A stretch of 64,000 bases of DNA, from positions 4,526,001 to 4,590,000 of the forward strand of contig JALKFA010000001.1 of NCBI GenBank assembly GCA_024169445.1. The letters are read 5' to 3'. The notes below the pieces were generated by a model. The model did no database searches, was not told the DNA's origin, and worked only from the letters and a program-made list of their open reading frames with translations. The translations under genes and the position numbers were made by a program. The first letter of the stretch is position 1. Each line of letters begins with the position of its first letter. This document shows, piece after piece, positions 38,125 through 48,180 of this stretch. Origin of the DNA: Buttiauxella agrestis ATCC 33320 (GTDB lineage: Bacteria; Pseudomonadota; Gammaproteobacteria; Enterobacterales; Enterobacteriaceae).

Positions 38125-39171
38125 ATGGAGCAGTTTAACCCGGTGGATCATCCACATCGCCGTTTTAACCCACTGACAGGACAATGGATTCTGGTGTCCC
38201 CGCACCGCGCTAAGCGCCCGTGGCAAGGGGCGCAGGAAACTCCGTCCAATGAAACTTTACCGGCCCACGATCCGGATTGCTTCTTGTGCCCAGGCAACAC
38301 ACGCGTTACTGGTGACAAAAATCCGCAATATACCGGCACTTTTGTTTTTACTAATGATTTTGCCGCGTTGATGACGGATACCCCAGATGCACCAGCGAGC
38401 AACGACCCACTTTTACGTTGTGAAAGCGCTCGCGGCACCAGCCGGGTTATCTGTTTCTCACCAGATCACAGTAAAACCCTGCCACAGCTTTCCGTAAATG
38501 CGCTGGAAGAAGTGGTGAAAACCTGGCAAGAACAGACTGCGGATTTAGGCAAAACTTACCCGTGGGTGCAGGTTTTTGAGAATAAAGGCGCGGCGATGGG
38601 CTGCTCCAACCCGCATCCGCACGGCCAGGTTTGGGCGAACAGTTTCCTGCCTAATGAAGTGGCGCGTGAAGATGTATTGCAGCGCGAATACTTTGCAGAA
38701 AATGGCTCGCCAATGCTGGTCGATTACGCACAACGCGAGCTTAAAGATGGCAGCCGCACAGTCGTCGAAACTGAACACTGGATTGCAGTAGTGCCTTACT
38801 GGGCCGCCTGGCCGTTTGAAACGCTACTGCTGCCGAAAACTCATGTACTGCGTATCACTGACCTGACGGCTGAACAGAGCAGTGATTTAGCACTCGCGCT
38901 GAAAAAACTGACCAGCCGTTATGACAACCTTTTCCAGTGCTCATTCCCTTATTCCATGGGTTGGCACGGCGCACCGTTTAATGACGAGGAAAATGGTCAC
39001 TGGCAGTTGCATGCTCACTTCTATCCACCACTATTGCGTAGCGCAACCGTGCGTAAATTTATGGTCGGCTATGAAATGCTGGCTGAAACCCAACGTGATT
39101 TAACCGCAGAGCAAGCCGCAGAACGCTTGCGTGCCGTTTCCGATATTCACTTTCGCCAATCCGGAGAATAA
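38125..39171 (+). CDS. galT: Galactose-1-phosphate uridylyltransferase GalT
   Basis: 348 residues from ATG 38125 (AAGGA RBS), aligned with E. coli GalT. The GTG just before it is less likely. The active-site motif NPHPHGQ carries the nucleophilic histidine. Leloir pathway, galETKM operon. Confidence 0.97.
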   Translation: MEQFNPVDHPHRRFNPLTGQWILVSPHRAKRPWQGAQETPSNETLPAHDPDCFLCPGNTRVTGDKNPQYTGTFVFTNDFAALMTDTPDAPASNDPLLRCESARGTSRVICFSPDHSKTLPQLSVNALEEVVKTWQEQTADLGKTYPWVQVFENKGAAMGCSNPHPHGQVWANSFLPNEVAREDVLQREYFAENGSPMLVDYAQRELKDGSRTVVETEHWIAVVPYWAAWPFETLLLPKTHVLRITDLTAEQSSDLALALKKLTSRYDNLFQCSFPYSMGWHGAPFNDEENGHWQLHAHFYPPLLRSATVRKFMVGYEMLAETQRDLTAEQAAERLRAVSDIHFRQSGE

Positions 39172-39173
39172 AA

Positions 39174-40322
39174 ATGAGTCTGAAAGATAACACCCAACAC
39201 CTCTTCGCCGAACACTTTGGTTATCCGGCAACCCATACTATTCAGGCTCCTGGCCGCGTTAACCTGATTGGCGAGCACACCGATTACAACGACGGTTTTG
39301 TGCTTCCTTGTGCTATCGATTACCAGACGGTCATTAGCTGTGCAAAACGTGATGACCGCATGGTACGCGTGATCGCCGCGGATTATGACAATCAAAGCGA
39401 TGAGTTTTCACTCGACAAACCGATTCTGAGCCACGACACGCAGCAATGGTCCAACTATGTTCGCGGTGTGGTTAAGCATCTGCAAAAGCGTGATAAAAAC
39501 TTTGCCGGCGCCGATTTAGTGATCAGCGGCAACGTGCCACAAGGTGCGGGCTTGAGTTCATCGGCATCGCTGGAAGTCGCAGTGGGTACCGTGTTCCAGA
39601 AGCTTTATCATCTGGCGCTGGACGGCTCGCAAATTGCCTTAAATGGCCAGGAAGCAGAGAACCAGTTCGTCGGCTGTAACTGCGGCATTATGGATCAGCT
39701 GATTTCTGCGTTAGGTAAAAAAGATCATGCGTTGCTGATTGATTGCCGCACGCTGGGTACCAAAGCGGTTTCGATGCCAAAAGGCGTGGCCGTGGTCATC
39801 ATCAACAGTAACTTCAAACGCACGCTGGTGGGCAGCGAATACAATACCCGTCGCCAGCAATGCGAAACTGGTGCACGCTTCTTCACTCAGAAAGCGCTGC
39901 GTGATGTTGAGTTGTCAAAATTCAACGCTGTGGCACATGAACTTGATCCGGTTGTCGCTAAGCGTGTGCGCCATGTCCTCACCGAAAATATTCGTACCGT
40001 AGAAGCTGCCGATGCGCTGGCAAAAGGCGATTTGCAACGTATGGGCGAACTGATGGCTGAGTCTCATGCGTCAATGCGCGATGATTTCGAAATCACCGTG
40101 CCACAAATCGATACGTTAGTTGAAATCGTGAAAGCCACAATTGGCGATAAAGGCGGCGTGCGTATGACAGGTGGCGGCTTCGGTGGTTGTATCGTTGCAT
40201 TGATCCCGGAAGATTTGGTTCCTGCAGTACAACAAGCGGTCGCCAAACAGTACGAAGCCAAAACCGGCATAAAAGAAACCTTTTATGTCTGCAAACCTTC
40301 GGAGGGCGCGGGCCAATGCTAA
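39174..40322 (+). CDS. galK: Galactokinase GalK
   Basis: GHMP kinase, 382 residues. The galactokinase signature is [19 protein letters not shown] read in part, the ATP motif is GAGLSSSAS, and motif 3 is GGGFGGC. It starts 2 bp after galT and overlaps galM by 7 bp. Confidence 0.97.
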   Translation: MSLKDNTQHLFAEHFGYPATHTIQAPGRVNLIGEHTDYNDGFVLPCAIDYQTVISCAKRDDRMVRVIAADYDNQSDEFSLDKPILSHDTQQWSNYVRGVVKHLQKRDKNFAGADLVISGNVPQGAGLSSSASLEVAVGTVFQKLYHLALDGSQIALNGQEAENQFVGCNCGIMDQLISALGKKDHALLIDCRTLGTKAVSMPKGVAVVIINSNFKRTLVGSEYNTRRQQCETGARFFTQKALRDVELSKFNAVAHELDPVVAKRVRHVLTENIRTVEAADALAKGDLQRMGELMAESHASMRDDFEITVPQIDTLVEIVKATIGDKGGVRMTGGGFGGCIVALIPEDLVPAVQQAVAKQYEAKTGIKETFYVCKPSEGAGQC

Positions 40323-41356
40323 AAGAAACACCACAGCTTGCACCGGACGGGCAACCGTTCCGTATCTCCACCCTGCGCAACAGCGCGGGGTTGGTTGTCT
40401 CAGTCATGGACTGGGGCGCTACCCTGTTGTCGTGTCGTGTGCCGATGAAAGACGGAAGCGTACGCGAAACGCTGCTTGGCTGCGAAACACCGGAAGATTA
40501 TCTGAATCAGTCAGCTTATCTGGGAGCAACTGTCGGGCGCTACGCAAACCGGATTGCCAACAGCCAGTTTGAGCGCGATGGCGTCACCATCAACGTGACA
40601 GCAAACCAGGGCGCGCATCAGCTACATGGCGGGCCAGACGGCTTCGACAAACGTCGCTGGCGTATTGTGCGCCAGAACGAACATGAAGTGCTGTACACCC
40701 TCGATTCACAAGATGGCGATCAAGGCTTCCCTAGCGAATTACGTGCAACCGCGCGTTATGCTCTCACCGAAGATAACTGCATTACTGTTGAGTTCCGCGC
40801 CAAAACCAGCAAAGCATGCCCGGTGAACCTGACCAATCACGCCTACTTTAATCTCGACGGTAAGCAGAACGATATTCGTCAACATCGCCTGCAACTGCTG
40901 GCCGATAGCTACTTGCCAGTCGATAGCAACGGTATTCCACAGGCCGGGCTTAAAGATGTGGCAGGTACCAGCTTTGATTTCCGCACAGTGAAAACCATCG
41001 CTGATGATTTCCTGTCTGATAACGACCAGGTGCTGGTTAAAGGCTACGATCATGCGTTCTTGTTACAAGCACAGGGCGATGCCAGCCTGCCAGCAGCACA
41101 CCTTTGGTCGAGCGACAATCAACTGCAAATGACGGTCTACACCACCGCACCGGCATTGCAGTTTTACAGCGGGAATTATCTGGACGGTACACCGGCAAGG
41201 GAACAAGGAACGTACAATGCGTACCAGGGCCTGGCGCTGGAAAGCGAATTCCTGCCAGACAGCCCTAATCATCCGGAATGGCCACAACCTGATTGCTGGT
41301 TACAGCCACATGAAGAGTACTTAAGCATTACGGAATACGAGTTCATTCCACTCTAA
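40316..41356 (+). CDS. galM: Aldose 1-epimerase GalM
   Basis: Galactose mutarotase, 346 residues from ATG 40316, the E. coli length. Catalytic motifs include LHGGPDGFD and [10 protein letters not shown], and [10 protein letters not shown] lies near the C-terminus. The longer frame starting inside galK is rejected. It is the last gene of the gal operon. Confidence 0.96.
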   Translation: MLKETPQLAPDGQPFRISTLRNSAGLVVSVMDWGATLLSCRVPMKDGSVRETLLGCETPEDYLNQSAYLGATVGRYANRIANSQFERDGVTINVTANQGAHQLHGGPDGFDKRRWRIVRQNEHEVLYTLDSQDGDQGFPSELRATARYALTEDNCITVEFRAKTSKACPVNLTNHAYFNLDGKQNDIRQHRLQLLADSYLPVDSNGIPQAGLKDVAGTSFDFRTVKTIADDFLSDNDQVLVKGYDHAFLLQAQGDASLPAAHLWSSDNQLQMTVYTTAPALQFYSGNYLDGTPAREQGTYNAYQGLALESEFLPDSPNHPEWPQPDCWLQPHEEYLSITEYEFIPL

Positions 41357-41361
41357 GTGCC

Positions 41362-41388
41362 TTGCCCTCCTCCACGGAGGGCAATTCT
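41362..41388 (+). terminator. gal operon terminator
   Basis: Stem TGCCCTCC/GGAGGGCA with loop TCCAC, followed by ATTCTTC. The T-run is weak. Confidence 0.6.
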
Positions 41389-41519
41389 TCTGCGAATCGC
41401 TGGATTTCCCGCCGTTTAACGACAAAAATATAACAACCATTCACATCCAACTTACACTCCACACTCTTTTTCGCTATGTTAAACGTTTAGCATTGCCGCT
41501 CGCCCCTTTGCGGCAATAT

Positions 41520-41538
41520 AATGATAATCGTTATCATT
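41520..41538. promoter_or_regulatory. Fur box of gpmA
   Basis: AATGATAATCGTTATCATT, a 19-bp palindrome close to the Fur consensus, 27 bp before the gpmA start. E. coli gpmA is known to be Fur-regulated. Confidence 0.92.
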
Positions 41539-41565
41539 AATCACAGGCTCATTAAGGAGTAAACT

Positions 41566-42318
41566 ATGGCTGTTACTAAGCTGGTTCTGGTTCGTCACGG
41601 TGAAAGCCAGTGGAACAACGAAAACCGCTTCACCGGTTGGTATGACGTTGATCTGTCTGAGAAAGGTCAAACTGAAGCGAAAGCAGCAGGTAAGTTGCTG
41701 AAAGACGAAGGCTACTCTTTCGACTTTGCTTACACTTCTGTGCTGAAACGTGCCATCCATACTCTGTGGAACATCCTCGATGAACTGGACCAGGCCTGGT
41801 TGCCAGTTGAAAAATCCTGGAAGCTGAATGAGCGTCATTACGGGGCGCTGCAGGGTCTGAACAAAGCAGAAACCGCAGAAAAATACGGCGATGAGCAAGT
41901 TAAACAATGGCGTCGTGGCTTTGCGATAACACCTCCAGAATTGACGCGTGATGACGAACGCTTCCCAGGCCATGACCCACGTTATGCAAGCCTGACCGAT
42001 AAAGAGCTGCCGGTAACTGAAAGCCTGGCGTTAACTATCGAGCGCGTAATCCCTTACTGGAATGAAACCATTCTGCCACGCATGAAAAGCGGCGAGCGCG
42101 TGATTGTTGCCGCACACGGTAACTCCCTGCGTGCCTTGGTTAAATTCCTTGATAACCTGGGCGAAGACGAAATTCTTGAGCTGAATATCCCAACTGGCGT
42201 ACCGTTGGTGTATGAGTTTGACGAGAACTTCAAACCGCTGAAGCGCTACTATCTGGGCAATGCTGATGAAATCGCAGCAAAAGCCGCAGCGGTAGCAAAC
42301 CAGGGTAAAGCGAAGTAA
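41566..42318 (+). CDS. gpmA: 2,3-bisphosphoglycerate-dependent phosphoglycerate mutase GpmA
   Basis: Glycolytic mutase, 250 residues. The phosphohistidine motif [10 protein letters not shown] (His 11) and the second catalytic histidine in AAHGNSLR are present. Strong AAGGAG RBS. Monocistronic, with a terminator shared with the convergent aroG. Confidence 0.97.
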   Translation: MAVTKLVLVRHGESQWNNENRFTGWYDVDLSEKGQTEAKAAGKLLKDEGYSFDFAYTSVLKRAIHTLWNILDELDQAWLPVEKSWKLNERHYGALQGLNKAETAEKYGDEQVKQWRRGFAITPPELTRDDERFPGHDPRYASLTDKELPVTESLALTIERVIPYWNETILPRMKSGERVIVAAHGNSLRALVKFLDNLGEDEILELNIPTGVPLVYEFDENFKPLKRYYLGNADEIAAKAAAVANQGKAK

Positions 42319-42330
42319 TTCGTTAGATGT

Positions 42331-42363
42331 GAAAAAGGCGTGGTGAAAACCACGCCTTTTTTA
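42331..42363. terminator. Bidirectional terminator gpmA/aroG
   Basis: Stem GGCGTGGT/ACCACGCC with loop GAAA, an A-run on the left and a T-run on the right. It works for both convergent genes. Confidence 0.92.
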
Positions 42364-42381
42364 TTGTTACTGCGTAAAGAC

Positions 42382-43434
42382 TTAGCCGCGACGCGTTTTC
42401 ACTGCATCAGCCAACTGGCGCAACACAACTTCAGTATCTTCCCAGCCGATACAAGCATCGGTCACGCTCTTGCCGTAAACCAACGGTTCACCGCTTTCCA
42501 GGTTCTGATTGCCTTCAATAAGGTGACTTTCAATCATCACACCGGTGATGGCTTTATCGCCACCAGCGATTTGCTGGCAAACATCGGCGCCAACTTCCAT
42601 TTGTTTCTTAAACTGCTTGCTGCTGTTGGCATGACTGAAATCGATCATCACCTGTGCAGGCAGGCCTGCCTTCACTAAATCCGCTTTAACCTGAGCGACG
42701 TGCTCCGCGCTGTAGTTTGGCTCTTTACCGCCGCGCAGAATGATATGGCAGTCACCATTTCCGCTGGTCGTCACAATGGCAGAATGACCCCATTTCGTCA
42801 CAGACAGGAAGCTGTGTGGCACGCCAGCGGCATTAATAGCATCAATCGCCACTTTCATCGTGCCGTCGGTACCATTTTTGAAGCCGACCGGACATGACAG
42901 ACCCGACGCCAGTTCACGGTGAACCTGAGATTCTGTGGTTCGTGCGCCAATAGCCCCCCAGCTCATCAAGTCCGCCAGATACTGCGGAGTAATCATATCT
43001 AAGAACTCACCCGCTGCTGGCAGGCCGGAGTCATTGATATCTAACAACAGCTTACGAGCAATGCGCAGGCCATCGTTGATTTGGAAACTGTTATCCATTT
43101 GCGGATCGTTGATGAGGCCTTTCCAGCCCACCGTCGTGCGTGGTTTTTCGAAGTAAACACGCATAACGATTTCCAGCTCACCTTGCAGTTCTTCACGCAA
43201 TGTCAGTAAACGCGCGCCATACTCTTTCGCCGCTTTGATATCGTGAATGGAGCAAGGGCCGATGACAACCAGCAGACGATCATCATTTCCTTTAAGGATT
43301 TTATGAATCGCTTTGCGCGCGCCAGATACCGTTGCAGCTGCTTTTTCAGTGGCAGGGAATTTTTCGAGCAGCGCTACTGGAGGCAAAAGTTCGTTGATTT
43401 CTTTGATGCGTAAGTCGTCGTTCTGATAATTCAT
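42382..43434 (-). CDS. aroG: DAHP synthase AroG (Phe-sensitive)
   Basis: First enzyme of the shikimate pathway, 350 residues as in E. coli AroG. It starts MNYQNDDLRIKEINELLPPVALLEK, the N-terminal segment that forms the feedback site (shown in part). GPCSIHD is present. It has a TyrR box upstream. Confidence 0.96.
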   Translation of the reverse strand: MNYQNDDLRIKEINELLPPVALLEKFPATEKAAATVSGARKAIHKILKGNDDRLLVVIGPCSIHDIKAAKEYGARLLTLREELQGELEIVMRVYFEKPRTTVGWKGLINDPQMDNSFQINDGLRIARKLLLDINDSGLPAAGEFLDMITPQYLADLMSWGAIGARTTESQVHRELASGLSCPVGFKNGTDGTMKVAIDAINAAGVPHSFLSVTKWGHSAIVTTSGNGDCHIILRGGKEPNYSAEHVAQVKADLVKAGLPAQVMIDFSHANSSKQFKKQMEVGADVCQQIAGGDKAITGVMIESHLIEGNQNLESGEPLVYGKSVTDACIGWEDTEVVLRQLADAVKTRRG

Positions 43435-43498
43435 GATATTTCCGGAAATGGCCTTTAGATTTAGCTTAGTTGCAATCCCTTCAATCTATCGCTTCAAG

Positions 43499-43530
43499 CC
43501 TGAAGTGTAAACGGGCTTTTACACTTCAGG
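43499..43530. promoter_or_regulatory. TyrR box of aroG
   Basis: Perfect TGTAAA-N6-TTTACA TyrR box at 43506-43523, embedded in a longer perfect inverted repeat (13-bp arms CCTGAAGTGTAAA and its complement) about 65-95 bp before the aroG start. Confidence 0.93.
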
Positions 43531-43760
43531 CAGAATATTCCTGAAAACGACCTAAAAGCGGTCAATAAATGGTAAAAGCTCGGTATGACGCTACAATTTT
43601 TAATTGTTAACACCAAAAAGTATCATTTTGGCAAAATTGTATTCTGATTAGATTATTAAAGTTGGCAGGTATCACCGATAGAAATAATTTAATCCGAATA
43701 GGACCTGTGCACTGTTGGAAGAAGTTATCCAGCAATAACGACCATAACAGGAGCATCATG

Positions 43761-44132
43761 ATGAATAAATTAACCACTCTTTTCCTGACAGCAACCCTCA
43801 CTCTTGCCAGCGGCGCAGCTTTGGCTGCCGACACCAGCGGCATGAATAACGGCCAGGCTAATGCTGGCGCTGAAGCAGGCCAGGTTGCACCTGGCGCGAA
43901 TCAGAACATAGCCCCGAAAGGCGTTGATAACAGCAATATCAACAATAGCGGCACCATGCTCCATCCAAATGGCTCAACCAGTAATAGCGGTTTGACCAGT
44001 GATGGAATGAGCAAGGATGAAATTCATAAAAATTCGATGTGTAAAGACGGTAAATGCCCGGATACCAACCAAAAGGTTGAAACCGGCAGCGGCAATGATG
44101 TGAACAGCAAAGTGGACGGGACTTCACAGTAA
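43761..44132 (+). CDS. ybgS: YbgS-like periplasmic protein
   Basis: About 123 residues with a Sec signal peptide ending SGAALA-ADT. The mature part is rich in Asn, Gly and Ser, with a conserved [13 protein letters not shown] near the end. Role unknown. ATG 43761 is favoured over the adjacent ATG 43758 because AGGAG lies 7 bp before it. Its place between aroG and zitB is as in E. coli. Confidence 0.92.
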   Translation: MNKLTTLFLTATLTLASGAALAADTSGMNNGQANAGAEAGQVAPGANQNIAPKGVDNSNINNSGTMLHPNGSTSNSGLTSDGMSKDEIHKNSMCKDGKCPDTNQKVETGSGNDVNSKVDGTSQ

Positions 44133-44153
44133 AATCAGCCAGCTGAAAAAACC

Positions 44154-44178
44154 AGGGGAGCTTAGGCTCTCCTTTTTT
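44154..44178 (+). terminator. Terminator of ybgS
   Basis: Stem AGGGGAGC/GCTCTCCT (one G-U) with TTAG loop and a T-run. Confidence 0.8.
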
Positions 44179-44255
44179 ATAGGTTTTATTCAATAAGTTG
44201 ATCAGCTTTAGTGGTTATAATTAGCGCATTGTTGCTTTTCAAATACTGAGAAATC

Positions 44256-45188
44256 ATGGCGCATACACATCAACATTCTTCGGGTGATTCCAACTCCAAA
44301 CGTCTGTTCTGGGCATTTTCCATCACGGCGCTATTTATGGTGGCGGAAGTCATCGGTGGGGTGATATCAGGGTCACTTGCCTTACTTGCTGATGCAGGGC
44401 ATATGCTGACTGATGCGGCAGCGCTGCTGGTCGCGCTAATGGCGGTGAAATTTGCCCGTCGTCCGCCGAATGCCCGTCATACCTTCGGTTGGCTGAGGCT
44501 GACCACGCTTGCCGCATTTGTGAATGCGATTGCCTTAGTGGTGATAACGATCTTGATCGTCTGGGAGGCGATAGAGCGTTTTTATCAGCCGCAGCCGATT
44601 GCTGGCTGGACCATGCTGATCATCGCTTTTGCCGGGTTACTGGCGAATCTATTTTCGTTCTGGATTTTGCATCGCGGAAATGAAGAAAAAAATATCAACG
44701 TGCGTGCTGCTGCTCTGCACGTTATGGGAGATTTGTTAGGTTCGGTGGGAGCTATCGCTGCGGCGCTTATTATTTTGTGGACCGGCTGGACGCCAATTGA
44801 CCCTATTCTCTCAATACTGGTGTCATGCCTGGTGTTGCGCAGCGCGTGGAATTTACTAAAAGAGAGCGTTAATGAGTTGCTCGAAGGCGCACCAAACGCC
44901 ATTGATATCCCCGTTTTGCAGCGCAAGTTAATCAGAACGATTCCCGAAGTCCGCAACGTTCACCACGTGCATATCTGGCTGGTCGGTGAAAAACCGCTAA
45001 TGACGTTGCATGTTCAGGTGGTGCCACCGCACGATCACGACGCCCTGCTGGAACGCATCCACCATTTTCTGAAAGATGAATACCAGATTGAACATGCCAC
45101 GGTACAAATGGAGTATCAGGTTTGCCACGGTCAGGACTGTGATTTACATGAGCATGACCATCACGGCCATGCTCATCACCACCACTAA
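44256..45188 (+). CDS. zitB: Zinc efflux protein ZitB
   Basis: Cation diffusion facilitator, 310 residues. Six membrane helices with the metal site HMLTDAAAL (HxxxD). The C-terminal cytoplasmic domain ends in a histidine-rich tail ([13 protein letters not shown]). Exports zinc. Confidence 0.96.
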   Translation: MAHTHQHSSGDSNSKRLFWAFSITALFMVAEVIGGVISGSLALLADAGHMLTDAAALLVALMAVKFARRPPNARHTFGWLRLTTLAAFVNAIALVVITILIVWEAIERFYQPQPIAGWTMLIIAFAGLLANLFSFWILHRGNEEKNINVRAAALHVMGDLLGSVGAIAAALIILWTGWTPIDPILSILVSCLVLRSAWNLLKESVNELLEGAPNAIDIPVLQRKLIRTIPEVRNVHHVHIWLVGEKPLMTLHVQVVPPHDHDALLERIHHFLKDEYQIEHATVQMEYQVCHGQDCDLHEHDHHGHAHHHH

Positions 45189-45905
45189 TTAAGACAGTGC
45201 GCGTGAGCCGCGTTCACGCGCGCTGTTGATCCACATGCGGCTACCGTTGAGCGCAATAAACGTCAGGATCAAGTATTCGAGTGACATCGCATAGACGCCT
45301 TGCAAGGCAAAGATAACCACGCTGATCATGTTAATGATTACCCACAGCAGCCAGTTTTCGACGTATTTGCGGGTCATCAGAATCATCGCCACAATCGACA
45401 GTACCATCATGCAGGAGTCCCAGAATGGGAACGCATCAGGCTGAAGTTCTGGCATCGTCACATTCAGGCCCATGGCCTGCATCGCGGTAACCGCAGTTCG
45501 GGTCAGGACAGCAAAGACCGGATCGATAAATACCGTCATTAACCCAATCGCCCCCACACAAATTGCAATCCAGGCAAATGCTTTGGGCAGAGGTAACCAA
45601 CGAATATGGAGAGCGGTTTGATTTTCACTCGTCTGTCTCGACCAGGCATACCAACCGTAAATATTAGCCGCAAAGAAAAACAACTGTAGTAACAGGCTTG
45701 CGTAGAGTTGGATTTGGAAGAAAATAATCGCAAATAGCGTAACGTTAATTAAACCGAATGCGTAATTGCTGATTTTTTCTAAACTAGCCAACCAGATACA
45801 TAGCAAACCCGCCACGGTTCCAATCGCTTCAATCCACGATAAATCATACCCACCCGTTCCGATGGGAATGTGGACCAAAATATTCTGCGTGCTTAAAAAA
45901 TCCAT
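45189..45905 (-). CDS. pnuC: Nicotinamide riboside transporter PnuC
   Basis: SWEET-like uptake protein, 238 residues, about seven membrane helices. Tryptophan-rich signature YGWYAWSRQ. It follows nadA by 24 bp in the same operon and is convergent with zitB with no gap. Confidence 0.95.
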   Translation of the reverse strand: MDFLSTQNILVHIPIGTGGYDLSWIEAIGTVAGLLCIWLASLEKISNYAFGLINVTLFAIIFFQIQLYASLLLQLFFFAANIYGWYAWSRQTSENQTALHIRWLPLPKAFAWIAICVGAIGLMTVFIDPVFAVLTRTAVTAMQAMGLNVTMPELQPDAFPFWDSCMMVLSIVAMILMTRKYVENWLLWVIINMISVVIFALQGVYAMSLEYLILTFIALNGSRMWINSARERGSRALS

Positions 45906-45929
45906 ATTCGCTCCTTGGGGTTAAATTCC

Positions 45930-46991
45930 TTACGCGTTACCCTTAATATTACGTCGTAATTCAGCAGCAAAATCGAGCATTCGATTTAAAGGCACCAGTG
46001 CGCCCTCACGCAACGCAGCATCAACATGAATCTCATGTTCTGCTCCACCCTGCTCCAGCCCTTCAGCGATGGCTTTAAGGCCGTTCATCGCCATCCACGG
46101 GCAATGTGCACAAGTACGACAGGTTGCGCCTTCACCTGCGGTAGGCGCTTCAAACAATTCTTTATCCGGACATGCCTGCTGCATTTTGTAGAAGATACCG
46201 CGGTCAGTGGCCACGATCAGTTGTTTATTTGGCAACGTTTGAGCGGCGGTGATGAGCTGACTGGTTGAACCGACAGCATCTGCCAAATCCACTATGGCTT
46301 GCGGCGATTCGGGGTGTACCAGAATAGCGGCATCCGGATAGAGTGCTTTCATGCGCGTTAGCGCCTGGGTTTTAAACTCGTCATGTACAATACATGCCCC
46401 CTGCCAACACAACACGTCTGCGCCAGTTTGCTTCTGTACATAACTTCCCAGATGTTTATCCGGTGCCCAAATAATTTTCTCGCCAAGACTGTCGAGATGC
46501 TCAATTAATTCGACTGCAATACTCGATGTCACGACCCAATCAGCACGCGCTTTTACCGCTGCGGAAGTATTAGCATAGACCACCACTGTGCGATCAGGAT
46601 GTTGATCGCAGAAGGCGTTAAATTCTTCGATTGGGCAGCCGAGATCCAAAGAGCACTCGGCGTTCAGCGTTGGCATCAGGATAGTTTTTTCTGGGCTCAG
46701 GATTTTCGCGGTTTCACCCATGAAGCGAACCCCTGCCACCAACAACGTGGTAGCAGGATGATTTGCTCCAAAACGTGCCATCTCGAGGGAGTCAGAAATG
46801 CAACCGCCAGTCTCTTCAGCCAGAGCCTGGATTTCGGGGTCGGTATAGTAGTGAGCCACCATCACAGCATTCCGCTCTTTCAGCAGACGCTTGATTTTCT
46901 CACGGTAAAATTGCTTTTCATCCGCGCTCAAAGGCTGTGGTTTAGGTGGGAAGGGATAAATTGCTGTTTCTGGATCGAACATTACGCTCAT
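45930..46991 (-). CDS. nadA: Quinolinate synthase NadA
   Basis: [4Fe-4S] enzyme that condenses iminoaspartate and dihydroxyacetone phosphate to quinolinate. 353 residues from ATG 46991 ([16 protein letters not shown]). The three cluster cysteines sit in [14 protein letters not shown] and [12 protein letters not shown] contexts. The 10-codon upstream extension is dropped. Confidence 0.96.
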   Translation of the reverse strand: MSVMFDPETAIYPFPPKPQPLSADEKQFYREKIKRLLKERNAVMVAHYYTDPEIQALAEETGGCISDSLEMARFGANHPATTLLVAGVRFMGETAKILSPEKTILMPTLNAECSLDLGCPIEEFNAFCDQHPDRTVVVYANTSAAVKARADWVVTSSIAVELIEHLDSLGEKIIWAPDKHLGSYVQKQTGADVLCWQGACIVHDEFKTQALTRMKALYPDAAILVHPESPQAIVDLADAVGSTSQLITAAQTLPNKQLIVATDRGIFYKMQQACPDKELFEAPTAGEGATCRTCAHCPWMAMNGLKAIAEGLEQGGAEHEIHVDAALREGALVPLNRMLDFAAELRRNIKGNA

Positions 46992-47064
46992 AGTGCTTTC
47001 TCGTTTGCCTGACTTAACCAAATTAGCACTATTCTGATAAAGACTGACCAGAAATGGCTAAGGT

Positions 47065-47082
47065 TGTTTTATATGCTAAACA
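47065..47082. promoter_or_regulatory. NadR box of nadA-pnuC
   Basis: TGTTTT-N6-TAAACA, one base from the TGTTTA-N6-TAAACA NadR consensus, about 75 bp upstream of nadA. Confidence 0.85.
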
Positions 47083-47158
47083 AGATAGCGAATTATAGGT
47101 GAATTGTCGTGGGGAATTTATTTTCAACTCGGAATTGCAGATAGCAAAAAGGTGCCTT

Positions 47159-47261
47159 TGGTGGGACGTGCAGGATATCACTCGCCTCATCCAGAGACTC
47201 GCCCTTCGGGTCACCGCAAGCGGTGATGCAAAATCGTTCCCGACGATTTTGTCGAATCTGC
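47159..47261 (-). pseudogene. tRNA-Lys 3'-end remnant 1
   Basis: An 18-bp piece matching the 3' end of tRNA-Lys (one mismatch, CCA kept) at 47159-47176. Then 75 bp of hairpin-rich sequence, then TCGAATCTGC, which resembles the T-arm again (47252). It lies beyond the tRNA operon terminator and has the same design as remnant 2. Confidence 0.6.
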
Positions 47262-47304
47262 TGCAGCTTCGAACCCAGCACGAAAAAGATCGAGCCTTAG
47301 AAAC

Positions 47305-47332
47305 AACAAAAGCGCCCTGAAGGCGCTTTTGT
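47305..47332 (-). terminator. Terminator of the Lys/Val tRNA operon
   Basis: Stem CAAAAGCGCC/GGCGCTTTTG, T-rich on the minus strand (TTTTGTTGTTTC), 8 bp after the last tRNA-Lys. Confidence 0.85.
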
Positions 47333-47339
47333 CTGAATT

Positions 47340-47415
47340 TGGTGGGGCGTGCAGGATTCGAACCTGCGACCAATTGATTAAAAGTCAACTGCTCTACCAA
47401 CTGAGCTAACGCCCC
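47340..47415 (-). tRNA. tRNA-Lys(TTT), copy 1
   Basis: 76-nt gene with encoded CCA, anticodon TTT in loop ACTTTTAAT, T-arm CGCAGGTTCGAATCCTGC. Last gene of the minus-strand tRNA operon. Confidence 0.97.
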
Positions 47416-47418
47416 GAA

Positions 47419-47494
47419 TGGTGGGTGATGACGGGCTCGAACCGCCGACCCCCTCCGTGTAAAGGAGGTGCTCTACCAACTGAGCTAATCACCC
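47419..47494 (-). tRNA. tRNA-Val(TAC)
   Basis: 76-nt gene with encoded CCA, anticodon TAC (CTTTACACG), 3 bp upstream of the last tRNA-Lys. Equivalent to the valT/valZ type of E. coli. Confidence 0.97.
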
Positions 47495-47518
47495 AAACTT
47501 CGGTACTACTTTAAAAAT

Positions 47519-47611
47519 TGGTGGGGCGTGCAGGATGACTCGGCCTTTGGCCTCACCCTTCGGGTCGTTGCTAAAACAACGCTGTTTCGCTTTCGCTCAA
47601 CTCGAACCTGC
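47519..47611 (-). pseudogene. tRNA-Lys 3'-end remnant 2
   Basis: The last 18 bp of tRNA-Lys, exact, at 47519-47536, broken in the T-loop by 65 bp of hairpin-rich sequence. TCGAACCTGC resumes at 47602. No D or anticodon arm remains. It occupies the place of one tRNA in the operon. Confidence 0.65.
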
Positions 47612-47661
47612 TGCAGGTTCAAACCCTTCACGACTCACTGACTTCGCACTACATCCATGAT

Positions 47662-47737
47662 TGGTGGGGCGTGCAGGATTCGAACCTGCGACCAATTGAT
47701 TAAAAGTCAACTGCTCTACCAACTGAGCTAACGCCCC
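47662..47737 (-). tRNA. tRNA-Lys(TTT), copy 2
   Basis: Identical in sequence to the other Lys copies, 76 nt with CCA. Part of a tandem unit of about 140 bp (tRNA plus spacer) repeated three times. Confidence 0.97.
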
Positions 47738-47801
47738 GCAATGCGGTTTACTACTTCTTCAAACTCTTCACTACTCACTGACTTCGCACTACATCCATAA
47801 T

Positions 47802-47877
47802 TGGTGGGGCGTGCAGGATTCGAACCTGCGACCAATTGATTAAAAGTCAACTGCTCTACCAACTGAGCTAACGCCCC
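47802..47877 (-). tRNA. tRNA-Lys(TTT), copy 3
   Basis: Identical to copies 2 and 4. The spacer on its left (ACTCACTGACTTCGCACTAC) is nearly the same as that beside copy 2, evidence of recent tandem duplication. Confidence 0.97.
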
Positions 47878-47940
47878 GCAATGCGGTTTACTGCTTCTTC
47901 AAACTCTTCACGATTCACTTACTTCGTACTGCTTCGAAAT

Positions 47941-48016
47941 TGGTGGGGCGTGCAGGATTCGAACCTGCGACCAATTGATTAAAAGTCAACTGCTCTACCA
48001 ACTGAGCTAACGCCCC
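47941..48016 (-). tRNA. tRNA-Lys(TTT), copy 4
   Basis: First gene of the operon, directly downstream of the promoter at 48067-48094. Confidence 0.97.
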
Positions 48017-48066
48017 AATTTCGTGTCACTTTCGGTTTGTTTGATATCCCTTGGCAACGGCGGCAT

Positions 48067-48094
48067 ATATTACTGATTTAAGATTTTGACGCAA
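48067..48094 (-). promoter_or_regulatory. Promoter of the tRNA operon
   Basis: TTGCGT, 16-bp spacer and TAATAT on the minus strand, followed by a GC-rich discriminator (GCCGCCGTTGCC) typical of stringently controlled stable-RNA promoters. Confidence 0.75.
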
Positions 48095-48180
48095 CAAGAA
48101 TTTCGATCAAGATCACCTAATGGCTTGTGTTTTGCTCGGCTTGACCAGAAAAGCAGCGATATCTGGTCAGGCCGCACTCA

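Noticed and set aside
47029-47400. Minus-strand 123-codon ORF
   Set aside because: It reads through tRNA-Lys, the operon terminator and the tRNA remnant. No RBS.
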